Positions 8,285 through 16,790 of a stretch of DNA of 64,000 nt are shown here, one piece after another. The notes beneath the pieces were generated by a model. That model was not told the origin of the DNA. It was given only the letters and a program-made list of their open reading frames with translations, and made no database searches. Where the stretch lies: NCBI RefSeq assembly GCF_947488945.1, contig NZ_CANLBS010000008.1:284534-348533 (forward strand), given 5' to 3'. The DNA is from an uncultured Streptomyces sp. (GTDB taxonomy: Bacteria > Actinomycetota > Actinomycetes > Streptomycetales > Streptomycetaceae). Position numbers and translations under genes: made by a program. Positions within the stretch are counted from its first letter, which is position 1. Every line of letters begins with the position of its first letter.

Positions 8285-9624
8285 TTGAGCTTCACCTCCG
8301 CGCCGCGGAAGGCCGGACCGATGAGCACGCTGCTCCAGTCGGGCAGGTCCTGCGGCTGGACTTTCAGTGACGGGGCGACGAGTTCGTTGACGAGCAGGCT
8401 CTCCTGCGCGGAGTTCGGCAGGCCCAGGGACGCAGAATCCGCCGTGTCCGTGGTGTCCTGGGCGGTTCCGGCGCCGGTGTCCCGCGGGTCGGCGCCGGTG
8501 CCGGCCGCACCCGTGTCCGCGCCGCTGTCGGGTCCGGCGGCGATGCGGGCGGCCGCGGTGGGCGCAGTGGCGCCGACGTACGGGACGGTGTAGCAGTTCG
8601 GGCCGCCGGTGGCGGAGTAGACGGGGGTGTCTCGGCCGGCCACGTACTTCCCCTTGGAGGGCACGGTCTTGAGTGTCACGTGCAGGCCGGGTTCGTCGGT
8701 GCCCTTGCCGAGCGCCTTGTCCATGGCGGGGACCATGCCGGCCATGGTGCGCAGGGTGCAGGGGTATGCGTCGGCGTACTCCCCCAGGAGTTCCAGGGTG
8801 GGGCGGCCGGAGGCGGAGAGCCGGATGAGGTTGTCCTTGTTCTTCCGCAGGAACGCGCTGACGTCCCTCGCGCCCGCGGTCGTCGAGCCGTACAGGTCGG
8901 CGAGTTCGGCCTGCTGGTCGGCGAGGGTCGAGCTGGTGGTGGTGAAGTCCGTGAGGGCGTCCAGCACGTCCGGGGCGGCGTCCGCGTAGACGGAGCTGAC
9001 CTTGACCAGCTCCTGGATGTCCCGGTTGAGGGTGGGCAGGTGCGGGTTGAGCTTCTTCAGGTGGGCGTCGAGGGTGACGAGGGTGTCGCCGAGCCGCTCG
9101 CCGCGCCCCTCCAGCGCCTGGGAGACCGCGGTGAGCGTCGCGGACAGCTTCTCCGGCTTCACCGAGGTGAGCAGCGGCAGCACGTCGTCGAGGACCTGCT
9201 CCAGCTCGATGGCGTTGCTGGAGCGGTCCTGCGGGATGACGGCACCGGCCCGCAGGGGCTCCGCGGACGGCACGGCGGGCGGCACCAGGGCGACGAACCG
9301 CTCCCCGAACAGGGTGGTCGGCAGCATCTGGGCCGTCACGTCGGAGGGGACCCGGTCCAGCTCGCCCGGCTCGATGGCGAGGGTCAGCCGGGCCCCGTCG
9401 CCGTCGGCGGCGATCGAGCGGACCTGGCCGATGACGACCCCGCGCAGCTTCACGTCGGCGTTGTCGTGCATCTCGTTGCCGACCGAACCCGTGCGCACGG
9501 TGACGGTGTCGCTCGCCGTGAACTCCTTCTCGTACACGGAGACCGACACCCACACCAGTACGGCGGGGACCAGCAGGAACGCGATGCCCGCAGCTCTGCG
9601 GCGGGCCGTGGGAGCGTTCATCAT
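8281..9624 (-). CDS. mceA: MceA-type subunit of lipid importer
   Basis: A 447-residue MCE-family protein, the first and longest of the six. The membrane helix is at about 13-33. The MCE domain follows (N-A-D-V-K-L-R-G-V-V-I-G-Q-V), then an extended helical region with the stretch L-P-T-L-N-R-D-I-Q-E-L. A C-terminal tail rich in Asp, Thr, Ala and Gly runs from about 360 to 415. Tandem ATGs occur at 9624 and 9621; the first overlaps the yrbEB stop. In this family MceA contacts the permease and the other subunits to form the periplasmic tunnel. Confidence 0.93.
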   Translation of the reverse strand: MMNAPTARRRAAGIAFLLVPAVLVWVSVSVYEKEFTASDTVTVRTGSVGNEMHDNADVKLRGVVIGQVRSIAADGDGARLTLAIEPGELDRVPSDVTAQMLPTTLFGERFVALVPPAVPSAEPLRAGAVIPQDRSSNAIELEQVLDDVLPLLTSVKPEKLSATLTAVSQALEGRGERLGDTLVTLDAHLKKLNPHLPTLNRDIQELVKVSSVYADAAPDVLDALTDFTTTSSTLADQQAELADLYGSTTAGARDVSAFLRKNKDNLIRLSASGRPTLELLGEYADAYPCTLRTMAGMVPAMDKALGKGTDEPGLHVTLKTVPSKGKYVAGRDTPVYSATGGPNCYTVPYVGATAPTAAARIAAGPDSGADTGAAGTGADPRDTGAGTAQDTTDTADSASLGLPNSAQESLLVNELVAPSLKVQPQDLPDWSSVLIGPAFRGAEVKLK

Positions 9625-10424
9625 CCGGCCACCTTCACGGTCGTCGTGGCGCCCCAGATGGCGAGCGAGAGGAAGAAGTCGGTGACGCTGATGAGCACGA
9701 TCGCGTTGCGCACCGAGCGGCCCACCGCGACGCCGACCCCGGCGGGCCCGCCCTCGGCGCGGAAGCCGTAGTAGCAGTGGGCGAGGATCACCATCACGCT
9801 GAAGATCAGCACCTTGAGGACCGACAGCAGCACGTCGTCCGGGGAGAGGAAGAGGTTGAAGTAGTGGTCGTAGGTGCCCGCGGACTGGCCGTTGAAGAGG
9901 ACGGTGACGTACCGGGAGGCGACGTACGAGGAGAGCAGCCCGATGGCGTACAGCGGGATGATCGCGACCACGCCGGCGATGATGCGGGTGGTGACGAGGT
10001 AGGGCATGGAGCGCACGCCCATCGCTTCCAGGGCGTCGATCTCCTCGTTGATCCGCATCGCGCCGAGCTGGGCGGTGAAGCCGGCGCCGACGGTGGCGGA
10101 GAGGGCGAGTCCGGCCACCAGGGGGGCGATCTCGCGGGTGTTGAAGTAGGCGGAGATGAAGCCGGTGAAGGCGGAGGTGCCGATCTGGTTGAGGGCCGCG
10201 TACCCCTGGAGGCCGACGACGGTGCCGGTGAACAGGGTCATCGCGATCATCACGCCGACGGTGCCGCCGATGACGCCGAGTCCGCCGCTGCCGAAGGCGA
10301 CTTCGGCGAGCAGCCGCTGCACCTCCTTGAGGTAGCGGCGCAGGGTGCGCGGGATCCACACCAGGGCCCGCAGGTAGAAGGTGAGGTGGTCGCCGGAGCG
10401 GTCGAGCCAGCTGAGCATGGACAT
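9621..10424 (-). CDS. yrbEB: YrbE permease B (MlaE family)
   Basis: A 267-residue MlaE/YrbE-type integral membrane permease with about five to six hydrophobic segments. The hallmark motif A-M-R-I-N-E-E-I-D-A-L-E-A-M-G-V at about 135-150 is the EExDAL(E)xMG coupling element that contacts the ABC ATPase. With the product of 10428-11288 it should form the heterodimeric membrane core of the Mce importer. The ATG at 10424 has a GGGGAG ribosome site seven bases away and starts three bases after the previous stop. Confidence 0.95.
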   Translation of the reverse strand: MSMLSWLDRSGDHLTFYLRALVWIPRTLRRYLKEVQRLLAEVAFGSGGLGVIGGTVGVMIAMTLFTGTVVGLQGYAALNQIGTSAFTGFISAYFNTREIAPLVAGLALSATVGAGFTAQLGAMRINEEIDALEAMGVRSMPYLVTTRIIAGVVAIIPLYAIGLLSSYVASRYVTVLFNGQSAGTYDHYFNLFLSPDDVLLSVLKVLIFSVMVILAHCYYGFRAEGGPAGVGVAVGRSVRNAIVLISVTDFFLSLAIWGATTTVKVAG

Positions 10425-10427
10425 CGG

Positions 10428-11288
10428 TCAGCTCCCCTTCGCGGGGACGATCTGGAGGTAGACCGCGGTGATCACCATGTTGACGAAGAACAGCAGCATG
10501 AAGGTGATCACGACGGACTGGTTGACCGCGTCGCCGACGCCCTTGGGGCCGCCGCGCGGGTTGAGGCCGCGGTAGGCGGCGACGATGCCGGCCAGGAACC
10601 CGAAGATGAGCGCCTTGAATTCGCTGATGTACAGGTCGGGGAGCTGGGCCAGCGCGGAGAAGCTGGCGAGGTACGCGCCGGGGGTGCCGCCCTGCATGAT
10701 CACGTTGAAGAAGTAGCCGCCGAGGGTGCCGACGACGGACACCAGGCCGTTCAGCAGCACGGCGACGAACATGGTGGCCAGCACGCGCGGGACGACGAGG
10801 CGCTGCACGGGCGAGACGCCCATGACCTCCATCGCGTCCAGCTCCTCGCGGATCTTGCGCGAGCCGAGGTCGGCGCAGATGGCGGAGCCGCCGGCGCCGG
10901 CGATCAGCAGGGCGACGATGAGCGGGCTGGCCTGCTGGATGACGGCGAGGACGCTGGCGCCGCCGGTGAACGACTGGGCGCCCAACTGCTGGGTGAGCGA
11001 GCCGACCTGGAGGGCGATGACCGCGCCGAACGGGATGGACACCAGCGCGGCGGGCAGGATGGTGACGCTCGCGATGAACCAGAACTGCTCGATGAACTCC
11101 CGCGCCTGGAAGGGGCGTCGGAAGATCGCGCGGGCCACCGCCAGTCCGAGCGCGAAGAGCTGCCCGGTCTGCCGCAGCGGGGCCAGCAGCCGTGACGGCT
11201 GCCGCCGCTCGGGCACCCCCTTCGTCGCGGGCGCGGGGACGGCGTCCTCGGGCGGCCCGGGGGGCCGGACCGGTAGCTGCGCGGTCAC
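10428..11288 (-). CDS. yrbEA: YrbE permease A (MlaE family)
   Basis: A 286-residue MlaE/YrbE-type permease. After a 40-residue Pro-rich N-terminus comes the family sequence with R-E-E-L-D-A-M-E-V-M-G-V, the ATPase-contact motif. Glycine-rich hydrophobic helices follow, with a Y-R-G-L-N-P-R-G-G-P segment near the C-terminus. The GTG at 11288 overlaps the ATPase stop as GTGA and gives the natural length; the frame remains open far upstream, but that part is a shadow of the ATPase gene. It pairs with the YrbE at 9621-10424. Confidence 0.95.
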   Translation of the reverse strand: MTAQLPVRPPGPPEDAVPAPATKGVPERRQPSRLLAPLRQTGQLFALGLAVARAIFRRPFQAREFIEQFWFIASVTILPAALVSIPFGAVIALQVGSLTQQLGAQSFTGGASVLAVIQQASPLIVALLIAGAGGSAICADLGSRKIREELDAMEVMGVSPVQRLVVPRVLATMFVAVLLNGLVSVVGTLGGYFFNVIMQGGTPGAYLASFSALAQLPDLYISEFKALIFGFLAGIVAAYRGLNPRGGPKGVGDAVNQSVVITFMLLFFVNMVITAVYLQIVPAKGS

Positions 11289-12265
11289 GGGCGCGCACCG
11301 CCGACGGTCGGGGTGTAGCTCCGCATGATGGCGGCGCGGGCGGCGTCGGGCAGCTGTCCCATCATCGCGTGGACCCGCTCGCGGCGGCGCAGCGCGCCCT
11401 GCCGGACGGGCAGGCCGGGCGACGGTTCGAGCTGCGGGACGACCGTGCGGGGGCCGGCCGGGGCCGGTCCGAGGGAGCGTTCGGCGGCGAGCTCGGCCGC
11501 GTCCTTCTCCTCCGACATGCCGATGGGCCCCTCGCGGCGCCCCGCGAGGAACTGCGAGACCACGGGCAGGTCGCTGGTGAGCAGCACCTCGCGCGGCCCG
11601 AAGGTGACGAGGTTGCGGCAGAACAGCATCCCCATGTTGTCCGGGACGGTCGCCGCGATGTCCAGGTTGTGGGTGACGATCAGCATCGTCGCGTCGATCT
11701 GCGCGTTGAGGTCGATCAGGAGCTGGGAGAGGTACGCGGTGCGCACGGGGTCGAGGCCGGAGTCCGGCTCGTCGCACAGGATGATCTGCGGGTCCAGGAC
11801 CAGGGCGCGGGCCAGGCCGGCCCGCTTGCGCATCCCGCCGGAGATCTCGCCCGGCAGCTTCCCCTCGGCGCCGAGCAGGCCGACGATGTCGATGCGCTCC
11901 ATGACGATGCGGCGGATCTCGGATTCCTTCTTGCGCGTGTGCTCGCGCAGCGGGAAGGCGATGTTGTCGAAGAGGGACATCGAACCGAAGAGGGCGCCGT
12001 CCTGGAACATCAGGCCGAAAAGCTTGCGCGTTTCGTAGATGTCCCGTTCGGGGCTGTTGACCATGTCGACGCCGTTGATGAGCACCCGGCCCTGCTCGGG
12101 CTTCAACAGGCCGATGATGGATTTCAGGAAAACGGTCTTTCCCGTGCCGGAAGGCCCCAGCATGACGCTGACCTCGCCGGCCGGGAGCGTGAGTGACACG
12201 TCCTGCCAGATGTTCTGTCTGCCGAAAGACTTGGTAAGGCCCTCGACGACGACTTCGATTCCCAT
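11285..12265 (-). CDS. mkl: Mkl-type ABC ATPase energising the Mce importer
   Basis: A 326-residue ABC ATPase. Walker A is at 37-44 (GPSGTGKT), the signature S-G-G-M at 142-145, Walker B I-I-L-C-D-E-P-D-S-G-L-D at 161-172 and the switch His in V-T-H-N. The S-G-G-M signature is typical of Mkl/MlaF rather than most importers. A 75-residue C-terminal extension, absent from MlaF, may bind a partner. The ATG at 12265 is preceded by AGGAGG, which decides against an upstream GTG at 12283. It is the first gene of the 13-gene operon. The arrangement ATPase, two YrbE, six Mce and four Mas is that of the S. coelicolor mce locus. The likely substrate is sterols or other lipids. Confidence 0.95.
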   Translation of the reverse strand: MGIEVVVEGLTKSFGRQNIWQDVSLTLPAGEVSVMLGPSGTGKTVFLKSIIGLLKPEQGRVLINGVDMVNSPERDIYETRKLFGLMFQDGALFGSMSLFDNIAFPLREHTRKKESEIRRIVMERIDIVGLLGAEGKLPGEISGGMRKRAGLARALVLDPQIILCDEPDSGLDPVRTAYLSQLLIDLNAQIDATMLIVTHNLDIAATVPDNMGMLFCRNLVTFGPREVLLTSDLPVVSQFLAGRREGPIGMSEEKDAAELAAERSLGPAPAGPRTVVPQLEPSPGLPVRQGALRRRERVHAMMGQLPDAARAAIMRSYTPTVGGARP

Positions 12266-12316
12266 CCCACCTCCTGCATGCACTCACGAAGTGACAGAAG
12301 TGCACCGCGGGGCGCA

Positions 12317-12345
12317 CATTAAGTTCACCGACATCGCCAGGACAA
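12317..12345 (-). promoter_or_regulatory. Candidate promoter of the mce operon
   Basis: Read on the minus strand, TTGTCC at 12345-12340 and TTAATG at 12322-12317 are separated by 17 bases, resembling -35 and -10 boxes. This would place the start of transcription about 45 bases before the mkl ATG. The match is imperfect and untested. Confidence 0.35.
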
Positions 12346-12381
12346 GGCTTTGAACAGCCAATGCGCCAACCCACGGCGCAC

Positions 12382-12398
12382 TTGTCATCGGGTGACAA
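12382..12398. promoter_or_regulatory. 17-bp palindrome TTGTCA-N5-TGACAA, possible operator
   Basis: Perfect 6-bp arms around a TCGGG centre. It lies about 35 bases upstream of the candidate mce promoter. Size and symmetry fit a dimeric repressor or activator; the protein is unknown. Confidence 0.45.
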
Positions 12399-12634
12399 AT
12401 CCTGGTGCCCAGCTTGTGAAGAACTGCGTACGTACGGCCGACGGCGCAGGCCGGGACCATGAACCGGAGGGGGCCGGGGCCGTGGCCCCGGAAGGACGGT
12501 CCGCCGCGGAGGGTCGGCCGGCCGTCCGCCGGACCCCGGAACGGGTGACCGGCCCGGTGGACGGCGCCCACGGCTCCGCCTTCCGGCGGGGCCGCACGCT
12601 CCCGCCGTACGGGCCGGGTTACTTACGGGGGCGA

Positions 12635-12652
12635 GGTTACGGCCGAGTAACC
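12635..12652. promoter_or_regulatory. 18-bp palindrome GGTTAC-N6-GTAACC, possible operator
   Basis: Perfect 6-bp arms. A further direct GGTTAC lies 18 bp before the first arm (12617-12622). The inner part reads TTACG-N4-AGTAA, one mismatch from the tandem TTACT-N4-AGTAA sites in front of the SCP2 gene at 19893-19923, so both may bind the same regulator. Confidence 0.5.
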
Positions 12653-13269
12653 TGAGCCGCAATACACGTTCCGCACATTTTCCCGGCCAGGGGCTGGACC
12701 CTGCTTTTCTGCGCGGGAAATGAGCATCCCCGCCTCAGAACCTGCACGGGAGTGACAGTTTCCGGGAGCAACGGCGACCGACCGCCCCCCGCCACCCGGC
12801 ACCTCCCCCGGCGCCCCCGCCCCCGCCGGGACCGGCGGGAACACACAAGCGGCACGGTCAATTCCACATATCCGCCACCCCCGTTGCGCACCGGCTGACA
12901 AGGTTGGCCGAATCGCGACTCACCCCGCGACGAGAACTGGCCCGTAACCGAGGAATGTCATACGGCGGGATTGTGCGGCGGTGTTTCCCGCCAGTAACGT
13001 CACGGCCCGGCAGGCAGAGAAAGGGCGTACGGAACGGACTTCCGGGCGTACTCCCGATTCACCGCCGTCTCTCCATCGGTGTTCGCACCGCCCGACGCCC
13101 CGCGCAATTCCACAATTCCGGGGCGACGAGCAGTACCGCCGTCGGCGCCCCGTGGGAGCGCGGCCGGCCGGGTACCTCCGAACGACCCCGGAACGACCTC
13201 GGAACCACCCCGAACCACTCCGCGCACGACCGCTGCCGCACCGGCGGCTGCCACATCAAAGGGGATGAC

Positions 13270-14202
13270 ATGAGAGCCACTTCGAACCGGACGCGCTTGG
13301 GGCTGGTGGCCGGCTTCACGGCCCTCGGAGCCTTCGCCTCCGTGGGTTCCGCCACCGCCGCGACCAACCTCAACGGCAACTGGGCGCCCTTCAACCGGTG
13401 TCCGGTGGACGCCCCCGCCATGCTCGCCGCCGACGGCGGGACCGACACCGCCGTCTGCGTCTCCTCCATCTCGGGGAGCGGCACCATCAAGCTCGGCAAC
13501 ACGACGGTGCCGTTCGGGAAGAGCGACCTCCAGGTCGGCGTGGTGACCCACCCCAACAACCAGTCCACCGTCGTCTCCCCGGCGGGCGGCGCGCTGATCG
13601 CCGCATCGGCGAACATCCCCGGCGGGCTGCTGGGCCTGATGTGCCCGAGCAGCGTGCCGGTCGTCACCGCGGTCTGCAACACCCTCACCGACGTCAGCCT
13701 CAACAAGGTGACGGCGACCATCGAGTCGGTCAACAGCCCCTCGGACTTCAAGCTGCTCGCCGGTCTCGGCACCACCACGCCGATCATCCAGCTCCCGGTC
13801 CGCATCCACCTGGATAACCCGCTCCTGGGCGACAAGTGCTACATCGGCAGCTCCTCCAACCCGATCCTGCTGCGCCCGCAGAACAAGACCCTGCCGGCGG
13901 TCAGCTCCAACCAGTTCAACGGTGACGGCTCCGACAACCCCGAAGGCGTCCTGGGCCGGATCAGCCTGATCGGCGCCACCCAGCACGACACCACCTTCGC
14001 GGTTCCGGGAGCCACCGGCTGCGGACTCGGGCTGCTCAACTGGGCCGTGAACCTCAAGACGGCGCTGCCTGCCGCCTCCGGCACCAACTTCGTGCAGCTG
14101 AACAACGCACAGACCCACGTCGCCACCATCCAGGACCCGGGCGCCGCCGCGCCGAACGCCGGCAAGCTGCTCTCCGAGTACTGGCACTCGGCGGTCAAGT
14201 AG
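13270..14202 (+). CDS. Secreted protein of unknown function, 310 aa
   Basis: A Sec-type signal peptide of about 33 residues ends in S-A-T-A-A. The exported part is about 277 residues, Thr/Ser/Asn/Gly-rich and without lysine-rich or catalytic motifs. It has several cysteines (N-R-C-P, V-C-V-S-S, L-M-C-P, V-C-N-T, D-K-C-Y, T-G-C-G-L) that could pair as disulfides. The D-K-C and G-C-G elements also occur in the C-terminal half of the convergent protein at 14417-15958, suggesting distant homology. The ATG at 13270 has an AAAGGGG ribosome site; open frame upstream is non-native. It sits between mce and a cluster of other secreted proteins, so a cell-envelope role is possible but unproven. Confidence 0.88.
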   Translation: MRATSNRTRLGLVAGFTALGAFASVGSATAATNLNGNWAPFNRCPVDAPAMLAADGGTDTAVCVSSISGSGTIKLGNTTVPFGKSDLQVGVVTHPNNQSTVVSPAGGALIAASANIPGGLLGLMCPSSVPVVTAVCNTLTDVSLNKVTATIESVNSPSDFKLLAGLGTTTPIIQLPVRIHLDNPLLGDKCYIGSSSNPILLRPQNKTLPAVSSNQFNGDGSDNPEGVLGRISLIGATQHDTTFAVPGATGCGLGLLNWAVNLKTALPAASGTNFVQLNNAQTHVATIQDPGAAAPNAGKLLSEYWHSAVK

Positions 14203-14261
14203 CCCCCGGCGCCCTCCCGGGGCGCGTGATACACCCGCACGACCGCACCACCGTCCGGCCC

Positions 14262-14290
14262 GGGGCCGTCCCTCACGAGGGGGCGGCCCC
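14262..14290. terminator. Hairpin GGGGCCG...CGGCCCC
   Basis: A stem-loop 60 bases after the stop of the secreted-protein gene at 13270-14202. It is GC-rich with no clear T tract, as common in streptomycetes. Confidence 0.5.
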
Positions 14291-14345
14291 GGTCGGCGTC
14301 CGGGGGCGGGAGGGAGGGGCACCGAGGGGGTGCCGGCCCCCGGTA

Positions 14346-14400
14346 GCGACTGACGGCCCGTACGCCCTCGGAGGAACCGGGCGTACGGGCCGTCAGTCGC
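14346..14400. terminator. Bidirectional terminator, 22-bp perfect inverted repeat
   Basis: The arms at 14346-14367 and 14379-14400 are exact reverse complements around an 11-base loop. It lies between convergent genes (stops at 14202 and 14417), the expected place for a shared terminator. Confidence 0.8.
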
Positions 14401-14416
14401 GTGAAGCGGCCATCCG

Positions 14417-15958
14417 TCAGTCGGTGCGGCCCGCCGGCCCCGGCAACGGGGGCACGACGGCCGGGCAACCGGCGTCACCGTTCTCCGGGTCGGGGATGCA
14501 CACGGCCCCCTGGTTCATCGCGATGGGGTTCCCCGGCCCGGAGACGGCCGCCGTGAACAGAGCGTTCAGGTTCTCGCCGCCCACCCCGCAGCCGGTGAAC
14601 GCGGGGATGTCCACCGTCCCGTTCAGCGGGCCCCCGGACAGCACGTTGATGTAGGCGGGCTCCTTGGTGAAGTCTCCGTAGAGCGCCACGTCGTACGCGG
14701 GGGTCCCGCACGTGTCGCCCACGTCCAGCGGCACACCGTTGATCTTCACGTCGTACATCCGCAGCGACTGCTTGAACGAGGCGACGGCGAAGAGGGTTCT
14801 GGGGCCTCCGAGCACAGGCTCGGTGTCGGCGGTGGTGATCGTGATCGGAGTGTTTTCGAAATGCACCTTGGCGGAGACCGGCTGGAATCCGAAGGTGAGG
14901 AACGCCGCCTCGGCGTCCGGGAGTTCGAGCGTGGCGAGCGAGTCCGCCTGAAAGTACTTCCCACCCGGCAGCGGAGCGGGACGGACCACGACTCGACGCA
15001 CTGCGGCCACCGACAGCAGCCCCGGTGTCTTGGCCGGGTCGTTGACGAGCATGGCACTTCCCAGCTTCGACAGCGAGGCCAGTCCCACGGCATAGCCGCA
15101 CACTGGTGTACCCGGCAGCGCATTCACGATCGGCGGGAATCCCGGGGGAGGCGGCGGCACCAAGCTGAAGTCCATCTCACCCTGAGGGGCCTCCCCGGGG
15201 CAGTACTCCACCGGCTCCGCCGGACCCGGCTCCTCCGGGGGTGTCACCTCGATGTCTCCGTCGCCGGGGTCGCCCCCGTCCTCACCGCCTTCCGACGGGT
15301 CGCCGCCGCCCTCCGACGGCTCCGACGGTGTCTCCTCGCCGACCTCCGGCACGGCGATCGTGGCCAGCAGGCCCGCCTCCCCCTCGCTCCGGGCGCAGTC
15401 CAGGGTCACCGGCGTCACCGTCTCCCCCTCCGCGGCGGGCGGGACGGTCAGTTCGAGGGTCAGCGCTCCCGCGGTCAGCGTGACGTCGCCCGTCGCGCCC
15501 ACGGTCAGCGAGGGGACTTCGCCGGTGTGCACGAGGCGGACGTCGGCCGTGGGATCGAGCGGGGTGGCCGGGGCGGTGAACTGCTCCCATCTCGCCTGCG
15601 CCGTCTGGTCGTTCTGGGCCACCTCCACGTCGAGTCCGGCCGTTCCGAGCACCTCCGTGGCGCCCTGCGGGAGGAGCGGAGCCAACTCGGCACCGGGCAG
15701 ATCGGCGGTCAGGCTCACGTTCAGCGGGGTCATCGGGACGTCCACCTCGCCGGCGAGCGGGTACTCCGCGTGCACCTGGAGCGGGACCTGGAAGGACCCC
15801 GACGGTGTCTCGCAGTCGTACGTCACCGATACGTCCGCGTCCGGCTCGTCGGCCGCCGAGCCGGGGCCGGTCAGCAGTCCGGCGAGGGTGGCGACGGCCG
15901 CCACCGATGCCAGGCGCACGGACCGCCGCGCGGCAGTTCCCGGTGTCTTCTCGCTCAT
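14417..15958 (-). CDS. Secreted DUF6801-like protein, 513 aa
   Basis: The signal peptide is about residues 1-35 (basic start, hydrophobic core, G-S-A-A-D). The segment after it (V-S-V-T-Y-D-C-E-T-P-S-G-S-F-Q-V-P) resembles the DUF6801 domain, a beta-rich module with a Cys pair, at about 40-190. An acidic Gly/Glu/Pro/Asp linker follows at about 200-245. A second globular region (about 255-513) has several cysteines and an F-T-G-C-G-V-G motif like the G-C-G of the convergent protein. It was probably exported and then attached or released at the cell surface; no sortase or Lys/Arg-rich anchor is visible. The ATG at 15958 has an AGGA ribosome site. Function is unknown. Confidence 0.85.
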   Translation of the reverse strand: MSEKTPGTAARRSVRLASVAAVATLAGLLTGPGSAADEPDADVSVTYDCETPSGSFQVPLQVHAEYPLAGEVDVPMTPLNVSLTADLPGAELAPLLPQGATEVLGTAGLDVEVAQNDQTAQARWEQFTAPATPLDPTADVRLVHTGEVPSLTVGATGDVTLTAGALTLELTVPPAAEGETVTPVTLDCARSEGEAGLLATIAVPEVGEETPSEPSEGGGDPSEGGEDGGDPGDGDIEVTPPEEPGPAEPVEYCPGEAPQGEMDFSLVPPPPPGFPPIVNALPGTPVCGYAVGLASLSKLGSAMLVNDPAKTPGLLSVAAVRRVVVRPAPLPGGKYFQADSLATLELPDAEAAFLTFGFQPVSAKVHFENTPITITTADTEPVLGGPRTLFAVASFKQSLRMYDVKINGVPLDVGDTCGTPAYDVALYGDFTKEPAYINVLSGGPLNGTVDIPAFTGCGVGGENLNALFTAAVSGPGNPIAMNQGAVCIPDPENGDAGCPAVVPPLPGPAGRTD

Positions 15959-16024
15959 GCTGGCCCTGTCCTCCGATGTCGATGGTTCGATGCCCCGGCC
16001 GCGACCGGGCGCCACGCACGACGC

Positions 16025-16059
16025 GGACCGACGTGACAGGCTCTGCCTGCCGTCGGTCC
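16025..16059. terminator. Hairpin terminator for the 190-aa secreted-protein gene
   Basis: Outer arms GGACCGACG and CGTCGGTCC (16025-16033, 16051-16059) plus an inner CAGGC/GCCTG stem. It is 21 bases after the minus-strand stop at 16080. Confidence 0.65.
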
Positions 16060-16079
16060 GGCCGGGTGCGGGGGGTGTG

Positions 16080-16652
16080 TCAGGAGATCACCACACCCAG
16101 CCGGTACGACGCGACGTACTGCGCCACGTCTCCGGTGTTGATGAGGCCGAGACAGTTCGCCGACGTGACCTTCAAGTCGGTTCCGCTTCCGGTGAATTGG
16201 AACAGCTTGGTGCTGTTGTTGTACGTGCCGTGGGCCGTCCCGGCGATGGTCGCGGTGCAGCCCGTGCCGGTGATCTTCACGGCGATGCCGCTGACGTTGG
16301 CGGTCACGATGCTGCCGCTGATCGACGTCGCGTTGACCTTCCACGGAGTACTCATGGTGCTGAGCGTGAACCCCATGCCCAGGAAGCTGCAGCCGCTGAC
16401 GCCGGACAGGGCGGTGGTGCCGATCTGGTTGGTGGTGCTCGACGCCAGGGATCCGGAAACCGTGTTGGCGGCACAGGTGAGAGTGGCGTTCGGCACGTTC
16501 AGCGACGGGCCGGCCGCCGTGGAAGTGTAGGGGCCTGACGGGGTGACCGTCCACGGTGCCTGAACTCCCGCCGAGGCGGACGGCGTGGTCAGGCCGAGGA
16601 GAGCGGCGGACGCGGCGAAAGCGACGACGGCTCTGCGGGTGGAAGCGTGCAC
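16080..16652 (-). CDS. Small secreted protein, paralogue of the 192-aa neighbour
   Basis: 190 residues with a signal peptide ending at about S-A-S-A (residue 28). The mature part begins A-P-W-T-V-T-P-S-G-P-Y-T. It is close to half identical to the protein at 16791-17369 across its length, with four conserved cysteines (T-L-T-C, S-G-C, G-T-G-C, S-A-N-C-L-G-L). Thr/Ser/Gly-rich beta-type sequence; no catalytic motif. The start is GTG with a GGAAAGGG ribosome site. Tandem duplication and hairpin terminators after each copy suggest separate or partly separate transcripts. The family appears confined to actinobacterial secretomes; its function is not known to me. Confidence 0.85.
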   Translation of the reverse strand: MHASTRRAVVAFAASAALLGLTTPSASAGVQAPWTVTPSGPYTSTAAGPSLNVPNATLTCAANTVSGSLASSTTNQIGTTALSGVSGCSFLGMGFTLSTMSTPWKVNATSISGSIVTANVSGIAVKITGTGCTATIAGTAHGTYNNSTKLFQFTGSGTDLKVTSANCLGLINTGDVAQYVASYRLGVVIS

Positions 16653-16732
16653 GGCTGCCCTTTCCGTGGTGGCGTCACGAGCTGGAAGGTGCCCTCACGT
16701 GGGGCCCCGGGAGACCGGAGCCCCCACGCCCC

Positions 16733-16768
16733 GGGCCGACGGTGGCAGTGTCTGCCCACCGTCGGCCC
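16733..16768. terminator. Hairpin terminator, 13-bp perfect stem
   Basis: GGGCCGACGGTGG at 16733-16745 pairs with 16756-16768 around a 10-base loop, 22 bases beyond the minus-strand stop at 16791. It resembles the hairpin at 16025-16059 (both contain CCGACGG/CCGTCGG), so the terminator was probably duplicated with its gene. Confidence 0.7.
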
Positions 16769-16790
16769 GGTTCAGGTGCTGCGGGGTGGG

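Larger units (their letters stand above)
12266..13269. other. 1-kb non-coding region between mce operon and a divergent secreted-protein gene
   Basis: No convincing gene is present. It holds a candidate minus-strand promoter (12317-12345), a 17-bp palindrome (12382-12398), clustered GGTTAC/GTAACC half-sites (12617-12652) and isolated GTAAC elements near 12945 and 12994. It is unusually long for a Streptomyces divergent promoter, which suggests layered control of mce and of the secreted-protein gene at 13270. Confidence 0.6.

Noticed and set aside
8281..11298. A 1005-codon minus-strand open frame ending with mceA
   Set aside because: Only the last 448 codons are MceA. The rest is an arginine/proline-rich shadow of the YrbE genes, which have clear domains in another frame.
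12904..13269. Upstream in-frame extension of the 310-aa secreted protein
   Set aside because: The signal peptide begins at 13270 with a good ribosome site; the extension is not protein-like and would bury the signal.
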